64,000 nucleotides of DNA from Gp6-AA40 sp035492455 (GCA_035492455.1 DATJJE010000032.1:1-64000), one strand, 5' to 3'; numbered from the stretch's first letter, positions 1 to 8,602 are shown. The notes: generated by a model from the letters alone, not told the origin. A program made the numbers and translations.

Positions 1-1
1 C

Positions 2-1117
2 GACGAGACCGCCCGCGCACACGCGCACGGTGATGAAGTGCGCACTGTCATCGCGGGGTACCACTGGTTTACCGACTGGGGCCGCGACACGATGATCAGC
101 CTCGAAGGGCTGACGCTCATGACCGGCCGGCAAAGCGAGGCCGGCTATCTCCTTCGCACGTTCGGCCGCTACGTGAAGGATGGGTTGATTCCGAACCTGT
201 TTCCCGAGGGACAGCAGCAGGGGCTGTATCACACCGCCGACGCGACATTGTGGTTCTTCCACGCCCTGGGACGCTACGTGCGTGCCACGGGCGATCACGA
301 AACGCTTGCGCAGCTTCTCCCGACGCTCAAGGACATCGTCGACCATCATGTGCGCGGCACGCGATTCGGCATCCACGTGGATCCCGAGGACGACCTGCTG
401 GCACAGGGAGAGCCGGGGTATCAGCTCACCTGGATGGACGCCAAAGTCGGCGAGTGGGTCGTCACGCCCCGCCGCGGAAAGGCGGTGGAGATCAACGCGC
501 TCTGGTACAACGCGCTCGCCCTCTTTGCCGAGTGGCTGCGCGAGGAGGGCGACCCGCTGGCGCCGCGCGTAGACGAGGCGGCGGCGCGCGCGCGCGAGTC
601 GTTCAACGAGCGCTTCTGGTATGGAGAGGGTGGCTACCTGTACGACGTGATCGACGGCGAGCACGGCACCGATGCCGCCTGCCGGCCGAATCAGGTGTTC
701 GCCGTATCACTCGATCATCCGGTGCTCGAGCAATCGCGATGGCGTGCGGTGCTCGAGGTCGTGCGCCAGCGGCTGCTGACCCCCGTCGGCCTGCGTTCGC
801 TCGCACCGGGACATCGCGACTACAAGGCGCAGTACTACGGCGATTTGCGGGCCCGCGACGCCGCCTACCATCAGGGGACCGTTTGGGCCTGGCTCGTCGG
901 CCCGTACGTCGATGCGTATTTGCGCGTCTATCCCGGCGATTTCACCGGCGCGCGTGAATGCCTCACCGGCTTCGAACACCACATGCGGGAGGCCGGGGTT
1001 GGCACCATCAGCGAGATCTTCGATGCCGAAGCGCCGTTCACGCCCCGCGGTTGCATCGCGCAAGCGTGGAGCGTCGCTGAGGTGTTGAGGGCGTGGCTGA
1101 AGACCGAGCCCAGATAG
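2..1117 (+). CDS. Glycogen debranching enzyme (amylo-alpha-1,6-glucosidase), C-terminal part
   Basis: The reading frame is open from base 2 and the 5' end lies outside the window. The visible 371 codons match the C-terminal catalytic domain of bacterial debranching enzymes (GDE_C, an alpha/alpha toroid), which hydrolyse alpha-1,6 branch points of glycogen or related glucans in the cytoplasm. Seen in the sequence are the WFTDWGRD motif close to the first bases, the ADATLWFFHALGRY segment, a NALWYNALALFAEW helix and, near the end, HQGTVWAWLVGPY. All are typical of this family, which also explains the large missing N-terminal half. A second, full-length member of the broader family lies at 17115-19265. 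The family assignment is firm; the exact substrate (glycogen, trehalose-linked glucan or other) is not shown. Confidence 0.9.
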   Translation, partial: DETARAHAHGDEVRTVIAGYHWFTDWGRDTMISLEGLTLMTGRQSEAGYLLRTFGRYVKDGLIPNLFPEGQQQGLYHTADATLWFFHALGRYVRATGDHETLAQLLPTLKDIVDHHVRGTRFGIHVDPEDDLLAQGEPGYQLTWMDAKVGEWVVTPRRGKAVEINALWYNALALFAEWLREEGDPLAPRVDEAAARARESFNERFWYGEGGYLYDVIDGEHGTDAACRPNQVFAVSLDHPVLEQSRWRAVLEVVRQRLLTPVGLRSLAPGHRDYKAQYYGDLRARDAAYHQGTVWAWLVGPYVDAYLRVYPGDFTGARECLTGFEHHMREAGVGTISEIFDAEAPFTPRGCIAQAWSVAEVLRAWLKTEPR

Positions 1118-1120
1118 CTC

Positions 1121-1141
1121 CTCCAAGTTCCAGGCTTGGAG
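1121..1141. terminator. Hairpin between convergent genes
   Basis: A perfect 7-bp inverted repeat, CTCCAAG and CTTGGAG, encloses a 7-base loop and fills the 25-base gap between the converging debranching-enzyme and UPF0182 genes. No U-tract follows on either strand, so it is a possible bidirectional terminator only. The TTCCAGG loop resembles other TTCCAA-rich intergenic elements in this window. Confidence 0.4.
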
Positions 1142-1142
1142 C

Positions 1143-3875
1143 TTACTTGGTTCTCATCCGCTCTAACGTTTGTCCGAGCGCTCGGATCTCCTCACCGTAT
1201 TTAGCCCAATCGCCGGCGCGCTGGGCGTCGACGGCGCGCTGATAGTGCATCTGCGCCTCATCGGCCAGCGCGGTCAGTTGTGGTGACGGCGCTGCCGCCG
1301 ATGTTGGCGCCGGAGCAGGAGCAGCAGGCTGATTGGATGTCGTCGTCACGCTTGGCTGAACGCGCGGCGGTGCCGTGCCGCCAAACAGCCTGGCGAGCGC
1401 GCCCTCTAACGTTTGCTCCATTACGATCTGATCCTGGTAGACGACCACGACGCGCGTGAGCTCGGGAATGCGGCCGCCGGCACCGCGCAGGTAGAGCGGC
1501 CGCACGTAGATGAGTGACTCTTCGATCGGGATTACCATCAACGTGCCCCACGTCACCTGCGAACCCTGCTGGTTCCACAGCGTGATCTGCGGCGAAATCA
1601 TCTGGTCCTGGTTGATGCGCGCTACGACCTGGCGCGGACCGAACACCACCTTCTGCTTCGGAAACTGGAAGACGCGCACGTCGCCGTAATGCTCGGGGTC
1701 GCTGCGCGCCACCAGCCATGCGGCCAGGTTGTCCTTACGGCGCGGCGTGAAGGGCAGCATTTGAATGAACTCGGCGTCGCGTTCGCCCGGCAGCCGCATG
1801 ATCGTGTAATACGGCTGCATCACGGCCTGTGCGTCGCCCGTGTCGTCAATTGCGGGGACTTCCCACTGGTCCTCTCGGTTGTAGAAGACCGCCGGCTCGG
1901 TCATGTGATACGTCGCAAACACTGAGGCCTGCAGCGCGAACAGGTCTTCCGGATAGCGGATGTGCGACCGCAGCGCCGCCGGCATATCGGTCAACGGCTT
2001 GAACATGCCGGGAAACACCTTCGAGTACGTCATCAGCACCGGATCGTTCCGGTCTGCGGCATAGAACGTCGTCGTGCCGTTGTAGGCGTCGATCACGATC
2101 TTCACGGAGTTGCGGATGTAGTTCAGCCCCAATGGGGTGGGCGTCGAGTACGGATACCGGTCGCTCGTCGTGTACGCGTCGTACATCCAGAACAGACGCC
2201 CGTCGGCAAGTACCAGATACGGATCGCGATCGAAGGTGAGAAACGGCGCGATTTCGTTGACCCGTTCGGCGATGTTGCGGTGGAACAGAATGCGGCTCTC
2301 ACTGGTGATGTCGTCGTTGAAAGCAATCTGGTAGGCGCCGAAGCGAAGCGCGAACATGACGCGGCGGCCGAGCGACTCGAGTGCCAATCCGCCGTTGCCC
2401 GTGTACTGCGTGAAGACGTTCTCGTCGCCGCGGGGGTAATGGAACTCGCGCGTCCGTGTCCGCACGATCACGTAGTCATTTGACAGCTCGCCGAAGTAAA
2501 GGCTTGGTTCCTGAATGGGCAGCTCGGGAACGGTCTCGGCCGGCAGGTTGCGTATGTAGAGAACCGGAAGCCCTTCGCTGGTGACCTGATTCACCGGTCC
2601 GAGGGTCAGGCCGTAACCATGCGTGAACGTCAGCCGCTCGTTGACCCAGGTGCGGTTCGGCAGGCTGTTCGAGTTCAACTCGCGCGCGGAGAGCATCACC
2701 TGCTGCATACGCCCGTTGATCGCGTAGCGGTCGTTGTCGACGGACACGAAGTCGTAGTAGGTGCGGATCTCCTGCAGCTGTCCGAAGGTGTCGAGCAGCG
2801 GTTGATGATCCCAGAGGCGCACGTTCTGCAGCGTGGTCGCGTTGCGCGTAATGTCGTCGCGCGTCAGCATCGCGTCGCCGGTGAGCGCGCGCTCCTCCAC
2901 GCGATCGAGCGCGAAGGCGCGCCGCGTCGCCTCGATGTTGTGCTGAATGAATGGTGATTCGCGCGCCTGCTCGTTGGGCGTGACGACGAAGCGCTGCAGC
3001 ATAATGCTGTAACCTTCGCCGCCGAGGCTGAGCAGGAGGTACAACGCGATCGCGACGGGAATCGGCCAATTGCGCCGCGTCATGGCGTGGAGCACGGCAA
3101 GCGCAGCGCCAAGCATCGATATCGCCGTCAACGCCGACGCCACCGGCAGCCGGCCGTTCACATCGGCGTACGAAGCGCCGAAGATGACGCCGGCGGGGTG
3201 GACCAGCAGTTCGAATCGTCCAAGCCACGCGCCGAGCGCGAGCAGCATAAAGAACACGGCGACGAGCAGCGACAGATGTCGCCGGACGCTCGGCGTCATC
3301 GAGATGAGGGAGGAGGGCCGGGAGAGCAGGCTGCCGGAGACCAGGTAGATCGCCCCGGCGCCAAGTGCCGCCACCAGCACGAGCGTCTGGCCGATGCCGC
3401 GGATCAACTGCAGGAAGGGAATCGTGAACAGATAGAAGGCAATATCTCGACCCAGAATGGGATCGCGCTGCCCGAACGGCACCGCGTGTTGCCAGGTCAC
3501 CCACGTCTCCCACTGCGACGAGACGTAGAGCGCGATAAGGCCCGCGAGGATCATCGCAATCGCTGACGCGATGGTTCGTAGCTGCTGGCGTCCGGGAAGG
3601 GCAATTTCCACCCCCTGCTGCGTGGTGAAAATGGGACGACCCTCGCCGACCACCGATCCGAGCGCGAGCCGCAGGTTCACCACCAGCCAGAGCACGGAAA
3701 CAACGAACGCGGCGGTAAACAGCGATGCTTCGCTGCGAACGATGGTAGAGAAGACCTGCTGGTAGCCGACCTCGCCGAACCAGAGCCAGTCGGAATAGAA
3801 GCGGACGAGCGACGGCCCACCGAAGAAGATCAGAGCGAGGACGATGAGAACGATGGCGCGAATTGGGCGGCGCAC
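1143..3875 (-). CDS. UPF0182 family integral membrane protein
   Basis: This 910-residue protein has the size and layout of the UPF0182 (COG1615) family: about seven hydrophobic segments in the first 300 residues, then a large hydrophilic domain thought to face outward. The soluble part carries typical stretches such as WDHQPLLDTFGQLQEIRTYYDF and AWLVARSDPEHYGDV. Residues around 825-860 form a Pro/Ala/Ser/Thr-rich linker, followed by a short helical tail. The start is GTG, one base after the stop of the upstream WYL regulator, so the two are probably cotranscribed. The family has no established biochemical function. The family call is secure; any role (envelope or transport) would be speculation. 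Confidence 0.9.
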   Translation of the reverse strand: MRRPIRAIVLIVLALIFFGGPSLVRFYSDWLWFGEVGYQQVFSTIVRSEASLFTAAFVVSVLWLVVNLRLALGSVVGEGRPIFTTQQGVEIALPGRQQLRTIASAIAMILAGLIALYVSSQWETWVTWQHAVPFGQRDPILGRDIAFYLFTIPFLQLIRGIGQTLVLVAALGAGAIYLVSGSLLSRPSSLISMTPSVRRHLSLLVAVFFMLLALGAWLGRFELLVHPAGVIFGASYADVNGRLPVASALTAISMLGAALAVLHAMTRRNWPIPVAIALYLLLSLGGEGYSIMLQRFVVTPNEQARESPFIQHNIEATRRAFALDRVEERALTGDAMLTRDDITRNATTLQNVRLWDHQPLLDTFGQLQEIRTYYDFVSVDNDRYAINGRMQQVMLSARELNSNSLPNRTWVNERLTFTHGYGLTLGPVNQVTSEGLPVLYIRNLPAETVPELPIQEPSLYFGELSNDYVIVRTRTREFHYPRGDENVFTQYTGNGGLALESLGRRVMFALRFGAYQIAFNDDITSESRILFHRNIAERVNEIAPFLTFDRDPYLVLADGRLFWMYDAYTTSDRYPYSTPTPLGLNYIRNSVKIVIDAYNGTTTFYAADRNDPVLMTYSKVFPGMFKPLTDMPAALRSHIRYPEDLFALQASVFATYHMTEPAVFYNREDQWEVPAIDDTGDAQAVMQPYYTIMRLPGERDAEFIQMLPFTPRRKDNLAAWLVARSDPEHYGDVRVFQFPKQKVVFGPRQVVARINQDQMISPQITLWNQQGSQVTWGTLMVIPIEESLIYVRPLYLRGAGGRIPELTRVVVVYQDQIVMEQTLEGALARLFGGTAPPRVQPSVTTTSNQPAAPAPAPTSAAAPSPQLTALADEAQMHYQRAVDAQRAGDWAKYGEEIRALGQTLERMRTK

Positions 3876-3876
3876 G

Positions 3877-4857
3877 TTAGTTGTACTGAGCGGTGGCGTT
3901 TTTTAGATCGCTGCGGATGTCGTTCGCCAGGGCTGCCGGCGAGAGCACGCGCGCGGACGCGCCCCATCCCAGAATCCAGCTGCGGAGCGCAAGGTCGTTG
4001 CAGACCTCCATGCTGAGCACGATGCTACCGTCGGCGGCATCTTTCAGCGATTGCGAAGGATGCCACACGCGAGTCCGCACATAGGGCGCCACCCGCTTGT
4101 CGAACGCAATTTCCACGTGCGAAGGTGGCCCAGTGTTCACACCGAGCGAATTGCCGAATACGTCATCGGGCATGGTTCGGCTCGGCGTGAACGTCTGCTT
4201 ATCGAGCGAAACCGAAGCAATCCGCTCCACCGCAAACGTGCGCACGTCCTTGTAGTCCGGCACGTAGGCCAGAAGATACAACCCTCCCTGCGCAAGCGCC
4301 AGCCGGTAGGGATGGATCGTGTATTCCTTCAGACGACCGCTCGAGACAGAGTTGTACTTCATTTGCGCCACGCGATAGTGCAGCGTCGCTTCGAGCAGCT
4401 TGGCCACGATGTCCGGCGAGGAAGCCGCTCCCCGCGTGCGCGGCCCGATCTTGGCGCCGAGGACGTGCGGCAGCCGATCGAGAAACTGCCGCATCCGCGG
4501 CGACAACATCTTCTCGAGCCTGGTAAACGCGAGCGTGAGATCCCGCTGGAACGGCGTGCCTGCAACTGCCTCGAGCATGTTGCGGCTCAAATAGAGCGCG
4601 CACAGCTCGGCCAGCGTAAAGCCGGTCTCCAGCCCTTTCAGTACCTGACCCTCGAGTCGCCAATGCGCACGCCCATTGTCATCGCGCTCGTCGTAGAGAG
4701 GAAAGCCCGCTTCCTGCAGCGCAGCGAGATCGCGCCGGATGGTGCGTGTGGTGACGTCGAGGTCCTTTGCAAGCCAGTCGATGGTCACACCGTGGCGCGA
4801 CGACTCGAGGGCATGCAGCACTCTCCACTGGCGAATGACTTCCTGGTTGCGGGGCAC
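3877..4857 (-). CDS. WYL-domain transcriptional regulator (YafY type)
   Basis: The 326-residue protein begins with a DeoR/HTH_11-like helix-turn-helix (residues about 8-60, including DVTTRTIRRDLAALQEAGFPL). It continues with a WYL domain around residues 150-235, where the usual G-WYL-A...D-R-F...RI pattern appears as GLYLLAYVPDYKDVRTFAVERI, so the Trp is replaced by Leu. WYL domains bind nucleic acid or nucleotide ligands and often regulate stress, phage-defence or DNA-damage genes. The start is GTG at 4857. It lies just upstream of UPF0182 on the same strand and is separated from the S4-domain gene by a repeat-type hairpin. The regulated genes cannot be deduced here, and no defence genes are adjacent. 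Confidence 0.88.
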   Translation of the reverse strand: MPRNQEVIRQWRVLHALESSRHGVTIDWLAKDLDVTTRTIRRDLAALQEAGFPLYDERDDNGRAHWRLEGQVLKGLETGFTLAELCALYLSRNMLEAVAGTPFQRDLTLAFTRLEKMLSPRMRQFLDRLPHVLGAKIGPRTRGAASSPDIVAKLLEATLHYRVAQMKYNSVSSGRLKEYTIHPYRLALAQGGLYLLAYVPDYKDVRTFAVERIASVSLDKQTFTPSRTMPDDVFGNSLGVNTGPPSHVEIAFDKRVAPYVRTRVWHPSQSLKDAADGSIVLSMEVCNDLALRSWILGWGASARVLSPAALANDIRSDLKNATAQYN

Positions 4858-4884
4858 GGCCGCATTGATCGTAACGCGGTCCGG

Positions 4885-4902
4885 GTCCGGCTACAGCCGG
4901 AC
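4885..4902. repeat. Short hairpin repeat of the GTAGAG/CTGTAG family
   Basis: GTCCGG and CCGGAC form a perfect 6-bp stem around CTACAG. On the minus strand the element reads GTAGAGTCCGG-CTGTAG-CCGGAC and supplies the TAG stop codon of the S4-domain gene. On the plus strand it is followed by TCTACATTTTT, but no plus-strand gene ends here. Related elements occur at 8586-8602, 9920-9960 and 59876-59921. Confidence 0.5.
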
Positions 4903-4903
4903 T

Positions 4904-5290
4904 CTACATTTTTCCGCGCGAGCGGCGAATCTCTCGACGTCGCCGACGGTTGGGGGTACCTGCGGCCTGTGACGCCGCGCGATACACGCGTTCGATCCTG
5001 CGCATCTCAATTTCCTCCGCCGTCGGCTTGGGCGTGACGTCGTCGTAGAGCACGCGCGCCTCCGCCTTCTTCACGTGCTGATCGAGGACGATGCGGACCA
5101 GGACCTCCTGATGACGGCCGAACGGACGTGTGATGCGGAGGCGATCGCCTTCGCGAATCGTGCGATGCGGCTTCGCGTGGTCGCCGTTGACTTCCACCTT
5201 GCCGCCTTCGCAGGCGCGCTTCGCTTCAGAGCGCGTCTTGAACAGGCAGGCGATGTCGAGCCAGACGTCGAGACGGACCTCGTCGCTCAA
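4904..5290 (-). CDS. hslR: S4-domain RNA-binding protein, Hsp15/HslR-like
   Basis: The 128-residue basic protein opens with an S4 domain (residues about 5-60: RLDVWLDIACLFKTRSEAKRACEGGKVEVNG), as in Hsp15/HslR and RqcP. These proteins bind 23S rRNA or tRNA on stalled 50S subunits and help recycle blocked ribosomes. The C-terminus is Arg-rich (RRRRREIRRSRGK), as expected for an RNA binder. The start is TTG and overlaps the stop of the upstream prolyl isomerase in the pattern TTGA, indicating translational coupling. Hsp15 and the Gram-positive RqcP are close relatives, so the symbol is a family-level call. Confidence 0.85.
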   Translation of the reverse strand: MSDEVRLDVWLDIACLFKTRSEAKRACEGGKVEVNGDHAKPHRTIREGDRLRITRPFGRHQEVLVRIVLDQHVKKAEARVLYDDVTPKPTAEEIEMRRIERVYRAASQAAGTPNRRRRREIRRSRGKM

Positions 5291-6348
5291 ATGAGGATTT
5301 CGATCTTCGCCTTTGTCTTGAGCGTCTGCACGAACATTTCCGTCTGCGCGTGGCGGTTCTGCTCGGTGAGGTACTGCTCGATCTGACTCTTGGCCTCGTC
5401 GAGCGGGACGACGCGCCCGTCCTGCTTCTCGGCGACCTTGATGATGTGATAGCCGAACTGCGTTTCGACGAGCTCGCTCATCTGGCCGGGTTTGAGCGCG
5501 AAGGCAGCCTGTTCGAACTGCGGAACCATCTGGCCCTGTTCAAAGAAGCCAAGGTCGCCGCCGCTCGGGGCACTGCCGGGATCCTGCGAATTCTCTTTTG
5601 CCGCGGCCGCGAAGTCTTTCCCGGCCTTCAGATCCTTGAGGATCGTTTCAGCTTTCGTCTTCGCCTGCTGCTTGGCCGCCGCGTCGGCGTTCGGCGCCAC
5701 CTGGATGAGGATGTGGCTGGCGCGCACGCGCGGACCCTGCTGGAACTTATCCTGGTTGTTCTTGTAGAAGTCGCTGACGTCCTCGGGCTTGACCGCGATC
5801 TTCGTTCCAATCTCATCTTCGACCAGTTTTTCGACACTGAGCTGGGCGCGTGCATCGTCACGCACATCCGCCACCGTCAACTTCTGGGCGGCGAGCGCCT
5901 GTTCGAACTGCTGCTGGTTCGGGAACTGACCGCGGATCTGCGCGAGCTGCGCTTCGATATCCGCATCGGGCACGACGACCTTCCGGGCCTTTGCCTCCTG
6001 CACGAGCAGCTTGTAGCCAATCATGTCGTCGAGCACGCCGCGATAGACGCGGTCACGCTGGTCGGCCGGAACCGGTCCGCCGGCGCGGCCTTCGAGGCCG
6101 CGCACTGCGTTCTCGAGTTCGGCGGCATTGATGTCTTCTCCGTTGACGCGCGCCACCACGGCCGGGAGCTGCGCAGGAACCGGCTTCGGCGCCGGGGGCT
6201 GCAGCTGCGCAGCCGCGGGCGGAGGAGTGCTTTGCGCCGCCGCAGGGGCGGCGGGCGCCGGCGTAGCCTGCGGCTTGGCGTTGGCCGCAGTGCTCCGCGA
6301 ACAGGCTGCCAGCATCACGACAACGAAGATCGAAATAGCTCGGCGCAC
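5287..6348 (-). CDS. Periplasmic peptidyl-prolyl isomerase lipoprotein (SurA/PpiC type)
   Basis: The 353-residue protein has an N-terminal lipoprotein signal with lipobox (MLAAC at about residue 12-16), then a Pro/Ala-rich spacer (about 22-62), a SurA_N-like helical chaperone domain (about 65-185) and a parvulin rotamase domain (about 205-315). The rotamase domain contains RASHILIQV, SQDPGSAPSGGDLGFFEQGQM and GYHIIKV, the standard core. It should help fold outer-membrane or periplasmic proteins. The GTG start is preceded at good spacing by GGGAG. Its end overlaps the TTG start of the S4-domain gene by four bases. This looks like one SurA-like chaperone rather than a plain PpiC foldase, but the two cannot be separated by eye. 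Confidence 0.9.
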   Translation of the reverse strand: MRRAISIFVVVMLAACSRSTAANAKPQATPAPAAPAAAQSTPPPAAAQLQPPAPKPVPAQLPAVVARVNGEDINAAELENAVRGLEGRAGGPVPADQRDRVYRGVLDDMIGYKLLVQEAKARKVVVPDADIEAQLAQIRGQFPNQQQFEQALAAQKLTVADVRDDARAQLSVEKLVEDEIGTKIAVKPEDVSDFYKNNQDKFQQGPRVRASHILIQVAPNADAAAKQQAKTKAETILKDLKAGKDFAAAAKENSQDPGSAPSGGDLGFFEQGQMVPQFEQAAFALKPGQMSELVETQFGYHIIKVAEKQDGRVVPLDEAKSQIEQYLTEQNRHAQTEMFVQTLKTKAKIEILI

Positions 6349-6406
6349 AGTAACTCCCTTTGCCAGCCGCAGCGCGCTTACGTCACGGGCGAAGGCTGAT
6401 GGTGCC

Positions 6407-6435
6407 AGAGTACGTGCTCAACCCGTGCCGGTCAA
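6407..6435 (-). promoter_or_regulatory. Candidate sigma-70 promoter for the prolyl isomerase operon
   Basis: On the minus strand TTGACC is followed after exactly 17 bases by TACTCT, about 60 bases upstream of the GTG start. The -35 is good, but the -10 matches only the key T, A and final T, so support is modest. Confidence 0.35.
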
Positions 6436-6440
6436 ACGGA

Positions 6441-6653
6441 TTAGTACTCGTTGCGGTCGTAGCGGTGGCTGGAGAGCCACTGCTCGCTCATCGGGGGCAC
6501 CGAGGGCTGGCGTGCGGCGCGTGAAATCCGTCTGATCAATGCCACGGCTGCCGCGAGCAATGCGCCGCCGACGATCGGCGCAAGCATCTGTCTGAGTGGA
6601 TCGCGCTCGGGCTTGCCAGGGAGTCGCGGGAATCTTTCAACACGTGCGGGCAT
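6441..6653 (-). CDS. Small hypothetical protein with one membrane segment
   Basis: A 70-residue ORF with an ATG start encodes a basic N-terminus (PARVERFPRLPGKPERDPL), one hydrophobic stretch (about residues 24-40, MLAPIVGGALLAAAVALI) followed by RRISRAARQ, and a hydrophilic tail. That positive-inside pattern is what one expects of a small membrane protein, and the composition is not that of a shadow frame. It lies upstream of the prolyl isomerase operon on the same strand. I recognise no family. It could be a chance ORF. Confidence 0.4.
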   Translation of the reverse strand: MPARVERFPRLPGKPERDPLRQMLAPIVGGALLAAAVALIRRISRAARQPSVPPMSEQWLSSHRYDRNEY

Positions 6654-6698
6654 GGCTGTTCAGGGCTATTTCAACGACCGTACCCTCGAAAACCCGCG

Positions 6699-6707
6699 TG
6701 TTATACT
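6699..6707 (+). promoter_or_regulatory. Candidate extended -10 promoter for tRNA-Phe
   Basis: TGTTATACT is an extended -10 element (TGn-TATACT) 57 bases upstream of the tRNA 5' end. No convincing -35 is seen 16-18 bases further up, which an extended -10 can tolerate. Confidence 0.4.
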
Positions 6708-6763
6708 CCGTTTTCTGCGGTTTGTGCATCAGGAGTGCGCACACAGCAGGGCACTTCTCGGTA

Positions 6764-6839
6764 GGCCAGGTAGCTCAGTTGGTAGAGCACATGACTGAAA
6801 ATCATGGTGTCGGCGGTTCAATTCCGTCCCTGGCCACCA
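6764..6839 (+). tRNA. tRNA-Phe (anticodon GAA)
   Basis: A complete 76-base cloverleaf can be folded. The acceptor stem is GGCCAGG with CCTGGCC, the D arm GCTC...GAGC, and the anticodon stem CATGA/TCATG encloses loop CTGAAAA with anticodon GAA. The T arm is GGCGG-TTCAATT-CCGTC, and discriminator A plus an encoded CCA end at 6839. This is a standard elongator tRNA-Phe. Confidence 0.97.
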
Positions 6840-6875
6840 GCCGCCGCTCCTTATCCTGGCGCACTTTCGGAGCGA

Positions 6876-6891
6876 CGGGCTAGCAAGCCCG
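6876..6891. terminator. Hairpin between tRNA-Phe and the convergent dehydrogenase gene
   Basis: CGGGCT and AGCCCG form a perfect 6-bp GC-rich stem with loop AGCA in the short gap between the two converging transcription units. No T-run follows, so it is a possible bidirectional terminator. Confidence 0.4.
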
Positions 6892-6896
6892 GCACG

Positions 6897-8132
6897 CTAG
6901 CGGCTGCCGCTTGTTTTCGGCGTTACCCGGAACAGCCCACCCGGGTTCGCATCCTCCAGCATCCACAGCGCACCGTCCGGACCAACTTCCACGTCGCGGA
7001 TGCGGTGACCGACGTCCCAGCGTTCTGCTGGTTTGGCGCTGCCCTTGCCGTCGAAGGTGATGCGATTGAGCGTCTGCGTTGCCATGCCCCCCATCAACGC
7101 GGAACCGCGCCACTGCGGAAACATCGCACCGTTGTAGAACATCAGATTGCCGGGCGCGATGATTGGCGTCCAGTAGATGACGGGCTTGGCGAGGTCGGGC
7201 CGTGTGTCGGGACTGGGAATCGGCACGCCGTCGTAGTTCACCGCGTACGACACGAGCGGCCAGCCGTAATTCTTCCCGGGCTCGATCAGATTCAGCTCGT
7301 CTCCGCCTCGCGGGCCGTGCTCAACCTCCCACAGGCGGCCATCGGGCGCGAAGGCGAGGCCATACGGTGTCCGATGCCCGCTGGTCCACGTCATCGCGGG
7401 AACCAGATTCTCACCTTCAAAGGTGTAGGTGGTGACAACCGGTGCGGTCTTCGCGGCTTCCGTGTCGCGCGGCGGATCGATCAGCGTGACGGTCTTCGCG
7501 CCCGTTTTCCCGGCCATCGGATTGCCGGGCGCCGGCTTGCCGTCCAACGTCAGCCGCAGAATCTTGCCGACCGCCTGGTTCGGATCCTGCGCGGGTGTCA
7601 TGCGCTGGCGATCACCGACGGTGAGAAACAGGTACTGACCGTCCGGTGAAAACGCGATTTGCGCACCGAACTGCCCGCCGCGGCCCTTCGGCATGTCGCG
7701 CCACAGGACCTGTAGCCCCTCGAGGCTTGCCGTGCCTTCCGAAAGCGCGAGCTGCGCTCGCGCCAGCGCGAGACTGGATCCGCCGTCACCCGGTTCCGCA
7801 TACGTCAGGTAGACGCTGTGGTCGGTGGCGTAATGCGGCGAAAGGAACACGCCGAGCATTCCACCTTGCCCTTGGTACAGCACCGCCGGCACCTTGTCGA
7901 CCTGCGTCTTTTCGCCCTTCTGCGTCACCAGCCAGATCGGACCGACCTTCTCGGTGACGAGCATTCGTCCATCAGGCAGAAACGCGATGCGCCAGGGCAG
8001 CTTGAATGTCGCCACCTGCGTCATCGTGAACGGCACGTTCGGGTCGGACTTCATCTCGCCGGCGTTGATTTGGGCCTGTGAGGAGGTCGACACGAGCGTT
8101 AACAGAACCGACACATTCAGAAGCGTCTTCAT
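6897..8132 (-). CDS. PQQ-dependent sugar dehydrogenase family protein (glucose/sorbosone dehydrogenase type)
   Basis: The 411-residue secreted protein matches the GSDH/Ald beta-propeller family, which oxidises aldoses in the periplasm using PQQ. The recognisable blocks are WRIAFLPDGRMLVTEK near the N-terminus, HRTPYGLAFAPDGRLWEVEHGPRGGDELNLI with NYGWP in the middle, and DVEVGPDGALWMLED at the end. The chosen ATG at 8132 has AGGAG 11 bases upstream and gives a clean signal peptide (KTLLNVSVLLTLVSTSSQA), while an upstream ATG at 8198 would add 22 basic residues in front of it. PQQ synthesis genes are not in the window. Substrate and cofactor use are inferred from the family only. Confidence 0.9.
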   Translation of the reverse strand: MKTLLNVSVLLTLVSTSSQAQINAGEMKSDPNVPFTMTQVATFKLPWRIAFLPDGRMLVTEKVGPIWLVTQKGEKTQVDKVPAVLYQGQGGMLGVFLSPHYATDHSVYLTYAEPGDGGSSLALARAQLALSEGTASLEGLQVLWRDMPKGRGGQFGAQIAFSPDGQYLFLTVGDRQRMTPAQDPNQAVGKILRLTLDGKPAPGNPMAGKTGAKTVTLIDPPRDTEAAKTAPVVTTYTFEGENLVPAMTWTSGHRTPYGLAFAPDGRLWEVEHGPRGGDELNLIEPGKNYGWPLVSYAVNYDGVPIPSPDTRPDLAKPVIYWTPIIAPGNLMFYNGAMFPQWRGSALMGGMATQTLNRITFDGKGSAKPAERWDVGHRIRDVEVGPDGALWMLEDANPGGLFRVTPKTSGSR

Positions 8133-8259
8133 CTTCGTGAATCTCCTACTCCGCACCGCGCGCCGGCCGGATGGATATGCCATATCGCACAGTAACATCG
8201 TTCATGCCGATCCCTTCAGGTGCACATACTCGAACGGAGGCTCTGCTGACGGTAGCGAT

Positions 8260-8496
8260 CTAATTGCTCGATTCAATCAGCATCTGGAGGAACGCTTCGC
8301 GGGTGGCGGCGAGCTCGCACTCGCAGTCCTCGATAACCGCCTCGAACAGCTCGCGCTCCATCATGGGCAGGGCAGCGCGAATGGCCGCAATCGCGCCAGG
8401 GCGGCCGTCGCGATCGAACGCGAACCTCGCATTCTCCGTCTTTACTGACGCCAGCCGCTGCCGGAATTCCTCCTCGAGAACCTCTCGTTGCGCCAT
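8260..8496 (-). CDS. Small acidic helical protein, unknown function
   Basis: This 78-residue ORF has an ATG start with GGAGGAC about nine bases upstream, a good ribosome-binding site. The product is rich in Glu, Arg and Ala with long predicted helices, starts MAQREVLEEEFRQRLASVK and contains two close cysteines in EDCECELAATRE. There is no signal peptide or membrane segment. I recognise no family. The ribosome-binding site and balanced composition argue for a real gene over an overlapping frame on the same strand. Confidence 0.55.
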   Translation of the reverse strand: MAQREVLEEEFRQRLASVKTENARFAFDRDGRPGAIAAIRAALPMMERELFEAVIEDCECELAATREAFLQMLIESSN

Positions 8497-8585
8497 TTGC
8501 TTGTTGTCCTCCGCGAGCGGGAGTCAGGTCAACAGACATATATCGGGGTGTAGTCGAGACAATCTCGTCCGTATCGGCATCTAAC

Positions 8586-8602
8586 TCAGCCGTAGAGGCT
8601 GA
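8586..8602. repeat. GTAGAG-type hairpin
   Basis: TCAGCC and GGCTGA form a 6-bp stem around loop GTAGA, followed on the plus strand by TCCGAAAAAAC. It lies in the 172-base gap between two small divergent genes, and its CCGTAGAGGC core resembles the elements at 4885 and 59876. Confidence 0.4.

Noticed and set aside
5350..6399. Long plus-strand open frame of 349 codons opposite the prolyl isomerase gene
   Set aside because: It has Leu/Arg/Asp-rich composition without any motif and is exactly antisense to a gene with clear domains; GC-rich DNA gives such shadows.
8273..8539. 88-codon minus-strand frame overlapping the 78-residue gene at 8260-8496
   Set aside because: It overlaps nearly completely, has no good ribosome-binding site and a low-complexity Arg/Gly composition, whereas the other frame has both features of a real gene.
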